Below, piece by piece: positions 26,718-33,539 of a stretch of 64,000 bases of DNA (positions within the stretch are counted from its first letter, which is position 1; each line of letters begins with the position of its first letter). The notes beneath the pieces were generated by a model, which made no database searches, had not been told where the DNA came from, and saw only the letters and a list, made by a program, of their open reading frames with translations. The position numbers and the translations under genes were made by a program. The DNA comes from Lactonifactor sp050944855 (GTDB taxonomy: Bacteria > Bacillota > Clostridia > Lachnospirales > Lachnospiraceae), in NCBI GenBank assembly GCA_050944855.1, contig JBMNRU010000008.1:46034-110033 (forward strand). Reading direction: 5' to 3'.

Positions 26718-27153
26718 CTCTAAAATCCTCCTTTTTCGTTCTGGCTTCCAGGCGCTGCATTTCTTCCCCGATCCAGAAAACCAAAATATGAATAACCAGT
26801 ATCATAACCACAGTAATGTCTGTGAAACTATCTAAAAAATTTCCCAAATACCATCGATTCCATTTTATATAATCATCTATTAGCACACTGGCCGGAAAGA
26901 TCAGCACCACCAGAGAGGAACACACAAATGCTGTTCCGGCTCTTTTCCATAGTTTATTCTGTCTGGTTCTTTTTTGAACGGCATTTCCCACCAAATAAAC
27001 AATGACAATCCAAAGGATCACACATAAAAGGGCAATAGGAAAAAATAAAAACAAAATAAGCGGACAGATAAAGAATAAAATATCCCCTATGACAAGACTT
27101 CCAAAATAAATCCAGAAAGGAATCAAGGCTTTCCCCGCATTTTTCTTATACAT
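26707..27153 (-). CDS. Membrane protein of unknown function
   Basis: No family recognised. About 148 residues with four hydrophobic segments (near residues 10-30, 32-55, 72-92 and 112-134) and short basic loops. Start set at the ATG at 27153, which has AAGGGG upstream; the frame also has an ATG at 27216. Its 3' end overlaps the dehydrogenase start, so the two and the AlkD-like gene are probably one transcript. Confidence 0.65.
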   Translation of the reverse strand: MYKKNAGKALIPFWIYFGSLVIGDILFFICPLILFLFFPIALLCVILWIVIVYLVGNAVQKRTRQNKLWKRAGTAFVCSSLVVLIFPASVLIDDYIKWNRWYLGNFLDSFTDITVVMILVIHILVFWIGEEMQRLEARTKKEDFRDGT

Positions 27154-27252
27154 TTTTAATTTCCCCTTTTTCTCATACTCCGTCCCATAGGAAGCTTTGC
27201 TATCATCATAATACACAAGAAGTTTAAATGCAATTCCTTTCCTGCAGAGCCA

Positions 27253-27311
27253 AAAATGCAGCTCCTGTTATCTGTAATATCATTTTCAAACAACAGTAAG
27301 CTGCATTTTAG
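27253..27311 (-). terminator. Terminator after the AraC-type gene
   Basis: AAAATGCAGCT-CTGTT arms (27253 onward) pair with AACAG-AGCTGCATTTT (ending 27310) with one small bulge. The minus strand ends in TTTTT. Confidence 0.6.
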
Positions 27312-27343
27312 CTTTCAGCTCTCATGCTCTATGAGCTTTTCCT

Positions 27344-28243
27344 TTATTTTTCATTTACCGCGATCCAGATTTCACATGTATAATTGGGATCATCCACTTT
27401 CTCTGACGGGTACACCTCCAACTCAATTCCCTGACCGTATTCGTACCGGTCATTTTGCGGAAAGAACTCAGTCACAATCTTCCGGTAAGTTTCCACAAAA
27501 GCATCCGGCATCCTTCCTTTACAGGTAAAAACTGCATAAGTATATGCCGGAATTTCCACAATCTCCAAATCCTCATGCAAGACCGGCCTTCCATCATATT
27601 CTACGCCAATGCCATAGGGAAAATGATTATCATTCATATCGCCCGAAAAACAAATTCCCAATAATCCTTTCAGCTTCGGTTCCGTCGGAAAGTAACCAAT
27701 TATGTCCTCGGTTGTACCCAAAGCCTGACACTCAGCCCAAAAAGCTGAGATATCTGCTGTTGCCTCTGCACTTGCCGGTTTGCCTACCGTTTTTCGTTTA
27801 CAGATCACCTGAAAGGCATTCAGTTTTTCTATTCTGTAATCCATCATACTGCCTCCTGTTAAAATAAGTTTTACAGACAGTCTGGAAAAAGACTTGATGT
27901 TTTTGCCATGTCTGGCTTCCGTAGGGGTAACGCCATGAAAACGCACAAAAGCCCTTGTAAAACTCTCCGGTGTTTCATAGCCGTACTTCAAAGCGATATC
28001 AATGACCTTTTCGTCAGTATGAATCAACTCTTCCGCTGCCAAAGACAGCCGTCGCATCCGCACATATCGCCCAATGTAAAACCGCATAAAATCCCAAACA
28101 CCCTTTGAATCCCCGATATCCAGTTCATACACTTTTCCTCCTGTTCTGTGATCCCATTGTATCAGGAGAACCTCCGGTCTTCCTGACATTTTCTGCGATT
28201 GCATGTCAGGTATTGCTTTTGAATTTCTCTTTATTTGCAGCAT
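27344..28243 (-). CDS. AraC-type regulator with GyrI-like effector domain, N-terminus atypical
   Basis: About 299 aa. The second AraC helix-turn-helix is intact (KVIDIALKYGYETPESFTRA, then FHGVTPTEARHG). The C-terminal half is a GyrI/SOUL-like ligand-binding domain. In relatives a complete first HTH of about 45 residues precedes the RRRL motif; here the stretch before YVRMRRLSLAAEEL is shorter and begins with an unrelated-looking sequence. The ATG at 28243 has a poor ribosome binding site. The gene may be 5'-damaged by a small deletion or start further in. Function as a regulator is doubtful for that reason. Confidence 0.65.
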   Translation of the reverse strand: MLQIKRNSKAIPDMQSQKMSGRPEVLLIQWDHRTGGKVYELDIGDSKGVWDFMRFYIGRYVRMRRLSLAAEELIHTDEKVIDIALKYGYETPESFTRAFVRFHGVTPTEARHGKNIKSFSRLSVKLILTGGSMMDYRIEKLNAFQVICKRKTVGKPASAEATADISAFWAECQALGTTEDIIGYFPTEPKLKGLLGICFSGDMNDNHFPYGIGVEYDGRPVLHEDLEIVEIPAYTYAVFTCKGRMPDAFVETYRKIVTEFFPQNDRYEYGQGIELEVYPSEKVDDPNYTCEIWIAVNEK

Positions 28244-28331
28244 AACTTTCTTTCAAATTATAATAAGCAACCTGATAGATTTTTCCGTCCAATACAGTTG
28301 CTGCAAAATTTACAACAACTGACTCTCTCAC
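28206..28331 (-). pseudogene. Possible short coding remnant upstream of the AraC-type gene
   Basis: A 41-codon frame begins with GTG 28329-28331 behind an AGGAGAT site and contains VVVNFAATVLDGKIYQVAYY, which looks protein-like. The frame is open for 12 more codons upstream, then blocked by TAA. It overlaps the AraC-type start by 38 bp in another frame. Likely the 3' remnant of a lost gene; no family recognised. The rest of this gap (to 28413) shows nothing else. Confidence 0.25.
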
Positions 28332-28413
28332 TAGATCTCCTTCAAAAATCTTATTGTTCTTTACCCAAACCAATTACATATTAATATCACCGCCGTTGAA
28401 TTTTACTTGACAA

Positions 28414-29745
28414 TTATTTAATGACAATCCAACTTCCATCACGCTTTGAACCAATTCTTTCTATAACTTTTTTCTTCTGCAAAGAGATAAATGCTCGCTC
28501 TATGGTTCTTTTTGTCACGCCTATCTTTGCAGCCAACTCGTCAGAAGTATATTCCGAATCTTCTATCAGCAAAGAAACCACTTTCTTTTCAGTTTTATTC
28601 AAACCGACATTCAAACCGACATTCAAACCGACATTTTCATTTTTTGACTTATCCAAAACTGCTTCATCAAACGGAATTGTGCATCGGATATAGTTATCTT
28701 CTATTTCAAAAACTTCTTCTCCATACTTTTTAACAATTGTTGGTATTCCATGTCCTGTATGCTCAGTTAATCCCATGCTAAGAAAAATTCGCATAAGTGT
28801 TATATTTCTTGGTTTACTGATTCCTTCAAAGAATTGTTCTTTGGTCATACCACTCGGCAACCCACCGTGTGATAAAATTTCCAAACGATTATCAAACATT
28901 GAAATCTGTGGTTCGGTAATCGTCCAATCATTATGAACTAAAGCATTCAAAACTGCTTCATTGACACAATCATAATCAAATAAATAAGTATCTTTTCTTG
29001 GTCTAACTGTTGTATCAGAAATACAGATATTTTCTGATTGAAGCCTATTTCTAATTTTATCATAAGAAGTAATAATACATCTGTATCCATAATCACTTCT
29101 TTCTGAAATTGCTGCCTTATCCTTTCCCCTAAACTTCACAAATATCAAAGGAATATTATTTCTATCTCCTAAAAGTTCTGCTAAAAGATTATACTCCCCT
29201 TTTTGATTCCTTAAATTTAAGTTTGCTTCAAAAGTTTTATCATCTAAATGATAATCTTTCTCGCTGTAATAAATTTTCAATTCTTTAAATGTTAGATCCT
29301 GCTGGCTTGCTCTCTTTTTCAACATGTATTCCGAATCAATGAATTTACTTTCATATCGAATTCGAATCTGTTCTGGTGTCATTTCTCGGCAAGTTGTTCC
29401 GACTCTAATCGTACAACCAACAGATGAAAAACCATATTTCTTCTGACAATAAATATGCTTAATTCCTCTTGATACATTAACAACAATCAATGTTTTTCCA
29501 TCTTCAAATCGAATTTCTGAACTTACTTCATCTTGTGGATTTGGTTCAATTTGTGTAGTTATAATATCAGATATTTTCTTAAATGTTTCATCAATTTTAT
29601 CAACACCAACAATGGTTCCATCATCTTTAACACCAATGACAATCGTACCACCGGAAGTATTCAAGAACGAAACAACCTCTTTACATATTACATCAGTATA
29701 TTTTTCTTTCAGTTCCAATGTTTCTGATTCAACATACTTTGACAT
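28414..29745 (-). CDS. AlbA_2 (Schlafen-like) domain ATP-binding regulator with C-terminal HTH
   Basis: A 443-aa protein of the COG2865 type. The N-terminal AlbA_2 domain shows ESETLELKEKYTDVICKEVV and FLNTSGGTIVIGVKDDGTIVG. The middle has an HSP90-like ATPase fragment (NEAVLNALVHNDW). The C-terminus has a tandem NVGL repeat and then a winged helix (TSDELAAKIGVTKRTIERAF). Such proteins are predicted transcription regulators often found near mobile DNA. AGGTG precedes the ATG. Three perfect 12-bp units (28597-28632) encode the NVGL repeat, and the same motif occurs in its promoter. Confidence 0.85.
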   Translation of the reverse strand: MSKYVESETLELKEKYTDVICKEVVSFLNTSGGTIVIGVKDDGTIVGVDKIDETFKKISDIITTQIEPNPQDEVSSEIRFEDGKTLIVVNVSRGIKHIYCQKKYGFSSVGCTIRVGTTCREMTPEQIRIRYESKFIDSEYMLKKRASQQDLTFKELKIYYSEKDYHLDDKTFEANLNLRNQKGEYNLLAELLGDRNNIPLIFVKFRGKDKAAISERSDYGYRCIITSYDKIRNRLQSENICISDTTVRPRKDTYLFDYDCVNEAVLNALVHNDWTITEPQISMFDNRLEILSHGGLPSGMTKEQFFEGISKPRNITLMRIFLSMGLTEHTGHGIPTIVKKYGEEVFEIEDNYIRCTIPFDEAVLDKSKNENVGLNVGLNVGLNKTEKKVVSLLIEDSEYTSDELAAKIGVTKRTIERAFISLQKKKVIERIGSKRDGSWIVIK

Positions 29746-29779
29746 TTCATATCACCTCAATTTGTGTCATACACAGTAT

Positions 29780-29819
29780 ACCGACAAATATCACTTATAT
29801 ACCGACATTCAAACCGATA
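29780..29819 (-). promoter_or_regulatory. Promoter-proximal ACCGACA boxes upstream of the AlbA_2 gene
   Basis: ACCGACA at 29780-29786 and 29801-29807 and ACCGATA at 29813-29819 (plus-strand reading). The last two form a 17-bp stretch (29801-29817) identical to the in-gene repeat at 28603-28619. Candidate autoregulatory operator. Confidence 0.5.
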
Positions 29820-29849
29820 TTTTTTATTTGCATAATTTTTGATTTATTG

Positions 29850-30042
29850 TAATTCTCATGCTCGATAATGCCACATTTTGTTTTTACCTGCGCAATGTAC
29901 AGATTAGGCTCTTTCAACACATATTCTTTAATCTCCACATAAGTCACCTTTGCTCTCCGCACTGGTCATATCCAGTTCCAATTCCACCTCAACATAATCA
30001 TCTGCTTTTTATTGGGACAACAAACACACCGTCTCCACATTC
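29850..30042 (-). pseudogene. Displaced, decayed 3' end of rlmD
   Basis: Minus strand from 30047 reads TGNVETVCLLSQ-stop, matching the usual end of RlmD/RumA proteins. After the stop, in the same frame, comes KADDYVEVELELDMTSAESK; after a frameshift, YVEIKEYVLK and then PNLYIAQVKTKCGIIEHENY. I recall this as the C-terminal tail carried by some clostridial RlmD proteins. A stop, a frameshift and an apparent internal deletion show it is dead. It borders the integrative element and is the piece split from rlmD on insertion. Confidence 0.7.
30031..30042. other. attL core of the integrative element
   Basis: GTCTCCACATTC, matching GTTTCCACATTC at 37816-37827 in 11 of 12 positions, same orientation. 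Both copies are the Asn-Val-Glu-Thr codons near the end of an rlmD reading frame. Confidence 0.65.
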
Positions 30043-30156
30043 CCCGTTTATAGATAGCCTTATCCTTTAACGCCCCATGCACTCCCATAAGCCCCTAAAA
30101 CTGAACTTTTTTCAGGAAGTTCAGCAGTTTACCGCCCATAGAATCCCATAAAGTAC

Positions 30157-30191
30157 GGTGGCACGGTGGCAAATGGGTGGCAAATGCCACC
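30157..30191. repeat. Left integrase arm sites
   Basis: GGTGGCAC (30157), GGTGGCAAA (30165-30173) and GGTGGCAAA (30176-30184), then an inverted TGCCACC. The 20-bp block 30165-30184 matches 37731-37750 at 19 positions. Confidence 0.7.
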
Positions 30192-30194
30192 ATA

Positions 30195-30392
30195 TCAGGA
30201 ACCAGCACCACCGCCACAAAGCAGATCCGCAATTTTATCTTCCCCCAGTTCCCGGATCGCCTGTACCGCATCATCAAGCGTCACCATGCCCGGAAAATAC
30301 AAGTCTGTATCTGGCACTTCATCCAATATATCCACGATCCGCTGCATATTATCAGCGCTGTTCAGTTCAGATTCAGGAATATACATCCGCAT
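30195..30392 (-). CDS. Small protein of unknown function (element)
   Basis: 65 residues, acidic, no membrane segment; no family recognised. GGGGTG precedes the ATG. It lies 12 bp after another small gene (30405-30584) on the same strand, in the leftmost position of the element next to the arm sites, where excision genes are often found, but no HTH or excisionase motif is visible. Confidence 0.55.
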   Translation of the reverse strand: MRMYIPESELNSADNMQRIVDILDEVPDTDLYFPGMVTLDDAVQAIRELGEDKIADLLCGGGAGS

Positions 30393-30404
30393 TACTTCAC
30401 CCCT

Positions 30405-30584
30405 TCAATAAACCTTTTCCAGATCCAGATAACCCATATCATAAACATCTTTCTTTGCAGAAACACATTTATTGATCATGTCAATTATTTCTTCTTCCGT
30501 GTGTCCACTCATGGGAACAGTCGGGAAAGAATCATCAAAGGCTTTTTCATATAAATCTAACGCCTGTAGAAGTTTTTCACCCAT
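30405..30584 (-). CDS. Small protein of unknown function (59 aa)
   Basis: An ATG at 30584 opens 59 codons (begins MGEKLLQALDLYEKAF, includes GHTEEEIIDMINKCVSAKKD) to TGA at 30405. Charged and helical, no known domain. It fits between two collinear small genes with 5-bp and 12-bp gaps, which supports it being real. Confidence 0.5.
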   Translation of the reverse strand: MGEKLLQALDLYEKAFDDSFPTVPMSGHTEEEIIDMINKCVSAKKDVYDMGYLDLEKVY

Positions 30585-30589
30585 TTAGT

Positions 30590-30799
30590 TCACTTCCTGT
30601 TTTTGAAAAATTCAGCCCATTCAGGATTTTCTTTGTCAAAAATCTGCACCTGTTCAGCGGTCAGGTTATGCGGATAATCGGAGAAAAGGTTAAATTCCTG
30701 CTCTTTGTCAAAACTGAATACCCATTCGCCCACAGCATCCGGCGTATCTTTCCACCAGACAGCATCAGATCCATTATTTTTGTACCAGTTATTTGACAC
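30590..30799 (-). CDS. Small conserved-looking protein of unknown function (69 aa)
   Basis: Trp- and Phe-rich, soluble (DAVWWKDTPDAVGEWVFSFD, later NPEWAEFFKNRK). I recall similar short proteins in clostridial mobile DNA but cannot name a function. First of the three-gene small cluster at the left end of the element. Confidence 0.6.
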   Translation of the reverse strand: MSNNWYKNNGSDAVWWKDTPDAVGEWVFSFDKEQEFNLFSDYPHNLTAEQVQIFDKENPEWAEFFKNRK

Positions 30800-30837
30800 T
30801 TTCAGCAGCCCCCTGTTTCTATCCTCTGATAACTCAT

Positions 30838-30854
30838 ATAAGCCCCATATAGCC
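30838..30854. repeat. 17-bp sequence inverted at 32745-32761
   Basis: ATAAGCCCCATATAGCC here is exactly complementary to 32745-32761. The pair flanks the segment holding the ParB-like gene, the coiled-coil gene and the HTH switch. Confidence 0.6.
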
Positions 30855-30893
30855 TATTTTAGCCTATCATTGGATATAACACAAGGGAAACGG

Positions 30894-30920
30894 AAAACAC
30901 CGCCTATTTGACGGTGTTTT
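30894..30920 (-). terminator. Terminator-like hairpin
   Basis: AAAACACCG (30894-30902) pairs with CGGTGTTTT (30912-30920) around a 9-nt loop, downstream of the ParB-like operon. Confidence 0.65.
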
Positions 30921-30934
30921 CAATCCTGCTGCCA

Positions 30935-31138
30935 TTATGCTGATTTTTCAAACGAATCCGCAAGCTGTTCAATCTGGTGCAGGTACTCAATTCCAACACG
31001 GATCGCCGCCCCTATTGACGGATGCAGTTCAGCCGCTTCCTGTGTCTGGTCTGCCATGGCCAAAATGTTCTTTGCGTCAGCCGCCATTACTGAAATAGTT
31101 GTTAAAATAGTGTCTGCTTTTCTTTCCTGTCCGCTCAT
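30935..31138 (-). CDS. Small helical protein of unknown function (67 aa)
   Basis: Predicted helical throughout (TILTTISVMAADAKNILAMA, then GIEYLHQIEQLADSF). No family recognised. Start overlaps the stop of the ParB-like gene by 4 nt (ATGA), so the two are translated together. Confidence 0.6.
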   Translation of the reverse strand: MSGQERKADTILTTISVMAADAKNILAMADQTQEAAELHPSIGAAIRVGIEYLHQIEQLADSFEKSA

Positions 31139-31638
31139 GCCCTGTTACCTGTTCCTTTCTTCCTGATCACTGTCCTGAACCGCTCTGTATGCTCCTGCGG
31201 CCTGTATTCCTCAACTGCTGCCACCATAACCACCGTAACGCCCTTTTGGGTGTGTGCCAGCACCGCATCCCCGGCAGATACCCGGTCAATGAGGTTCTCC
31301 GGCAGTTCCCATGTGTACAGCTTGCCGCCCTCTCTATGGCTTGCCCTTATAATCTGCCTTTTTCCATATCTGGCAGGAACCAGCCGGATGCCCTGCTGCC
31401 TTGCCAAAAGATAACTTGTATAGCCGTCTATCAGATTGTTTTCACCGTCAAGGATAATATGGGATTGCAGATCCCCTTTCTCTGCAAAATACCGGGCCTT
31501 GCTCTGCATCTTATCCGCTCCGGGTGGATGCTCTGCAAAGCAGGGGAAAATCTTAATGTCATCCGTGGGAATGGTGAACGCTTCCCCGGATCCCTTCATG
31601 GACTGCTGCCATGTCTTACCTGAATATTCTGGAATCAT
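31135..31638 (-). CDS. ParB/Srx-like nuclease-fold protein (putative)
   Basis: 167 aa. The segment HIILDGENNLIDGYTSYLLA resembles the ParB N-terminal domain, where a G-H/N-R/T loop helps bind CTP or DNA. The C-terminal third has short beta-rich stretches. No partner ParA is present, so a role in partition is unlikely; phage- and island-borne ParB-like proteins often modify DNA or regulate. GAGAGG precedes the ATG. Confidence 0.5.
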   Translation of the reverse strand: MIPEYSGKTWQQSMKGSGEAFTIPTDDIKIFPCFAEHPPGADKMQSKARYFAEKGDLQSHIILDGENNLIDGYTSYLLARQQGIRLVPARYGKRQIIRASHREGGKLYTWELPENLIDRVSAGDAVLAHTQKGVTVVMVAAVEEYRPQEHTERFRTVIRKKGTGNRA

Positions 31639-31716
31639 TGTCTACCTCTCTTTACACGGGGCAGCAGGCGTGTTATACTTCCTGCATACCCCAATTTGAC
31701 GATTGCCGGGTTACTT

Positions 31717-31749
31717 GCCCCTATCAGAGTTAGCGGCTCTGGTAAGGGC
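31717..31749 (-). other. Stable hairpin between two element operons
   Basis: 13-nt arms at 31717-31729 and 31737-31749 pair with two G-U positions around a 7-nt loop. No U tract follows on the minus strand, so it may be a processing or attenuation structure. Confidence 0.35.
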
Positions 31750-31757
31750 ATTTTCTG

Positions 31758-32033
31758 TTATGCTATTGTGAATCTCCTGCTGCTTGTCGGTCTGCAATAC
31801 TGGCTGTAGATTTCCGGCAGCGCCGCTTTCAATGCCTTGCCATCCAGCCTGCTACTTACGATCTCTTTCCAGCGGATCAGGAAGTTCTTTGTTTTCAGTT
31901 CGTCAAGGCCCTTTTCTTCAAGGTCTGCTTTCAGTTCGCCTTTGATAGCGTCAGCCTGTTCCTGAAGCTGTGCAATCTGTTCTTCCAGTGCGGATAATTT
32001 CTTTACCCTGTTCTCAATCATTCTCTCTGTCAT
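31758..32033 (-). CDS. Coiled-coil protein of unknown function (91 aa)
   Basis: The N-terminal 50 residues form a coiled coil (KKLSALEEQIAQLQEQADAI). The basic C-terminus includes SRLDGKALKAALPEIYSQYC. It resembles small Gp157/Gam-like proteins of phages in layout only; no firm family. AAAGGAG precedes the ATG. It is transcribed from an extended -10 promoter covered by the HTH operators, so belongs to the early lytic/excision transcript by inference. Confidence 0.6.
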   Translation of the reverse strand: MTERMIENRVKKLSALEEQIAQLQEQADAIKGELKADLEEKGLDELKTKNFLIRWKEIVSSRLDGKALKAALPEIYSQYCRPTSSRRFTIA

Positions 32034-32187
32034 GGTTTTAATCTCCTTTCGATTTCAAGAGCTTCCAGCCCCGAAAGCATCTTCCTGACTATTGGTATCG
32101 CTCCATTGCTCACTCACAGGTATATGGCTTTCGGTATCGGGTGCTTTCGGCTTTCCCGGCTGTTCTGTATCTCTTGTTTATGATATA

Positions 32188-32304
32188 AGTATAGCACTAA
32201 CTCTAGTACGTGTCTATTGACTTTTTCACTAAAGTTAGTACGTATATTTCACACTATCTTTGTGCATATTGGCACTAGCTTTAGTACGTGCTAAATGCTA
32301 TAAT
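32188..32304. promoter_or_regulatory. Divergent promoters with three 16-bp operators
   Basis: Operators ACTA-N4-TAGTACGT at 32196-32211, 32228-32243 and 32274-32289. A leftward TGC-TATACT -10 (complement of 32188-32196) touches operator 1; a rightward TGC-TATAAT -10 (32296-32304) follows operator 3. The layout resembles a phage-type switch controlled by the adjacent HTH protein. The remainder of the 344-bp gap is a leader without further genes. Confidence 0.65.
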
Positions 32305-32377
32305 AATAGCGTAACATGGAGAAGGTGGATTTAAATTCTACCGCCCACTGGATCACTGAAAGAAAGAGGGTAAATAG

Positions 32378-32602
32378 ATGGGTAGCATTAATTTTAAAAA
32401 ACTGGAAGCATTATTATCAACCAACGGAAAAACCTTTTACAGTCTGCGTAAAGATAAGATTGTCGGTACTGAAACTATAAAAAAATTACAGCAAGGCTAT
32501 GGGATCATAGATACACGTACCATAGCAAATCTTTGTGAATATCTTAACTGTCAGCCTGGGGATTTAATGGAGTATGTGCCGGACACCCACAAGCAAAGCT
32601 GA
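32378..32602 (+). CDS. Cro/CI-family HTH regulator (74 aa)
   Basis: A single HTH domain of the HTH_26/YozG type (FYSLRKDKIVGTETIKKLQQ, then TIANLCEYLNCQPGDLMEYV). Only the DNA-binding domain is present, like Cro. GAGGG precedes the ATG. It lies just downstream of three operator repeats with its own extended -10 promoter, so autoregulation is probable. A strong terminator follows. Confidence 0.85.
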   Translation: MGSINFKKLEALLSTNGKTFYSLRKDKIVGTETIKKLQQGYGIIDTRTIANLCEYLNCQPGDLMEYVPDTHKQS

Positions 32603-32628
32603 CCGGCCAGCCCATAAAGCACCACACC

Positions 32629-32674
32629 AAAGACTGCTGCCATCATATCCCCAGCGTGGCAGCAGTCTTTTCTT
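32629..32674 (+). terminator. Terminator after the HTH gene
   Basis: 14-bp perfect stem AAAGACTGCTGCCA (32629-32642) with 32657-32670, 14-nt loop, then TCTTT. The rest of the gap to 32924 holds a 17-bp inverted repeat copy (32745-32761) and a palindrome GCGAACGTTCGC (32911-32922) with further GAACGTTCGC copies to about 32950; I see no gene in it. Confidence 0.85.
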
Positions 32675-32924
32675 TGCGCCCTGCCGCCCCATATGAGCGA
32701 CAAAACTATTCTTAGGGTTTCTTATAGGGCAGCAGAATTAAAGCGGCTATATGGGGCTTATGGCGTGTCCTGCTACCAGCCCCGCCGTTCTCCGGCCACA
32801 TATCTGTATTTTTCTGTATTTATGTCAGCATTTATCAGTATCGAAGTACTGCAATAAAAAAGGCAGAGAAGCCGCCGCTTTCCAGTAAATACGGCGTTCT
32901 TCCCCACCTTGCGAACGTTCGCTT

Positions 32925-33314
32925 TTAGCGTTCGCTTCCTGAACGTTCGCTTTTTGAATATTCCCTTAAACAAATACCCACCCTTTGAAATGTTTTCTTC
33001 ACTGTATGCGCATTCGTTTCTTCCGCTGTTATTTCCTCTGCTTCCGCTACCCATACGGCCAAAGCAAGATCGTTTTCCTCATTGTCATAATCATGATCAA
33101 TAATGACGATCAAGTACCGGCCAAAGTTCTGACGCAGTACATATATCATACCTTCTACTACAGGCGCATCAACAAGTTCTGCCCCTATGATCACACATTC
33201 CCTGAACAGCAGATCAAATGTAGGGCTGTCAATTACAGTAGCCCATATTACGGCGTTTTCCTTCGCCCTGAAATACCGCCTACCAGCATGGGCAACAAAA
33301 CCTTTCTCAATCAC
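32925..33314 (-). CDS. Protein of unknown function (129 aa)
   Basis: No family recognised. Soluble, mixed alpha/beta; the end is rich in Ser, Arg and Lys. The start is GTG at 33314 with GGGAG 7 nt upstream. It follows the candidate origin and primase gene on the same strand. The 3' end runs into GAACGTTCGC repeats, so the last codons may be recent additions. Confidence 0.55.
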   Translation of the reverse strand: MIEKGFVAHAGRRYFRAKENAVIWATVIDSPTFDLLFRECVIIGAELVDAPVVEGMIYVLRQNFGRYLIVIIDHDYDNEENDLALAVWVAEAEEITAEETNAHTVKKTFQRVGICLREYSKSERSGSER

Positions 33315-33339
33315 TTTTTTATCTCCCTTCTATGTCACC

Positions 33340-33539
33340 AGCTACAAAGCTACAGAAAAACCCTATTTCTTATTATTTTTATATAATATAGATATACTGA
33401 TAGAGAAAATAATATAAAAATATAATAATATTAAAGGAATTATACATATCTGTAGCTTCTGTAGCTGATTGCATTTTTTATTGATTTTACAGTATCTTTT
33501 CAGGCTACACATAAGCTGTAAAAAGCTACAGAAGCTACT
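33340..33539. other. Candidate replication origin: iterons flanking an A+T-rich tract
   Basis: AGCTACA iterons at 33340-33346 and 33348-33354 and inverted TGTAGCT at 33451-33457 and 33460-33466 flank about 80 bp that is nearly pure A+T (33361-33440). More copies or variants follow at 33503, 33514, 33524-33530 and 33533-33539. The site abuts the primase-helicase gene. Phage satellites are known to place such iteron origins next to rep. Confidence 0.65.

Noticed and set aside
28597..28632. CRISPR-like short repeats
   Set aside because: Three contiguous 12-bp units without spacers inside an open reading frame; they encode a protein repeat.
28414..29745. Including the AlbA_2 gene within the integrative element
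   Set aside because: It lies left of the att core and of the displaced rlmD fragment; it may belong to an older insertion, but there is no boundary evidence.
32773..33054. 93-codon minus-strand frame beginning MGSGSRG
   Set aside because: It overlaps the better supported 32925-33314 gene in another frame, has low-complexity start and no ribosome binding site.
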